This document shows, one piece after another, positions 5,088 through 5,088 of a stretch of DNA of 5,088 nucleotides. The stretch comes from Acidithiobacillus sp. (GTDB lineage Bacteria > Pseudomonadota > Gammaproteobacteria > Acidithiobacillales > Acidithiobacillaceae): positions 1 through 5,088 of the forward strand of contig DAIAVG010000117.1 of NCBI GenBank assembly GCA_027445725.1, written 5' to 3'. The position numbers and the translations under genes are program-made. Within the stretch, counting starts at the first letter, position 1; every line of letters begins with the position of its first letter. The notes under the pieces are model-generated. The model made no database searches, was not told the DNA's origin, and was given only the letters and a program-made list of their open reading frames with translations.

Positions 5088-5088
5088 T

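Larger units (their letters stand above)
4491..5088 (+). mobile_element. IS630-family insertion sequence, left part (continues past the window)
   Basis: Defined by the IS630-type transposase beginning at 4545. The family targets TA, often within CTAG. A CTAG sits at 4491-4494 and another TA at 4500-4501, either of which could be the left junction, so the left boundary is approximate. The right end and its inverted repeat lie outside the window, so the terminal repeats cannot be compared. Confidence 0.55.

Overview
The window looks like an accessory (island- or plasmid-like) segment of a GC-rich proteobacterium. The evidence is bacterial Shine-Dalgarno sites, GC-rich codon use, and a mix of plasmid/phage-type genes with transposon debris. 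I cannot name the species from this sequence. An Acidithiobacillus-like or other environmental beta/gammaproteobacterium is a guess from the general feel of the proteins.

Left part (70-2569, all minus strand). Read in transcription order, a large SNF2-family helicase locus comes first. It carries two HARP-like modules followed by the first ATPase lobe. An in-frame TAA at 1031-1033 interrupts it, and the second helicase lobe continues in the same frame and restarts at an ATG at 1021. Forty-six bases further on comes a YbjQ/DUF74-family small protein with its own good ribosome binding site. An 18-bp tandem repeat (three copies) sits inside the helicase gene just before the DEAH motif.

Middle (2570-2996). 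A divergent intergenic stretch contains a short palindrome and a direct repeat. It leads to a plus-strand 66-residue cysteine-rich protein that looks like a small metal-binding knuckle.

Right-middle (2997-4311). A minus-strand, apparently intact class II Fic (AMP-transferase) gene carries its own inhibitory motif and a C-terminal winged helix. A promoter with a perfect TATAAT box lies so close to its start codon that the mRNA is probably almost leaderless. An imperfect 33-bp direct repeat brackets the promoter and start codon. The gene is visibly richer in GCG/CGC codons than its neighbours and was probably acquired separately.

Right end (4360-5088). A decayed IS3-family transposase fragment, readable only by changing frame, abuts the left part of an IS630-family element. 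The IS630 transposase runs into a stop at 5085, but a −1 shift on an A8 run (5022-5029) opens what looks like the true continuation. The element is cut by the window edge.

How the genes work together: the helicase locus and the YbjQ gene may be co-transcribed. The Fic gene is a self-contained regulated toxin-like unit, and the insertion sequences mark the region as mobile. I see no clear complete new defence system. The most unusual points are the helicase split at its lobe boundary, the repeat-bracketed Fic promoter, and the frameshift cassette.
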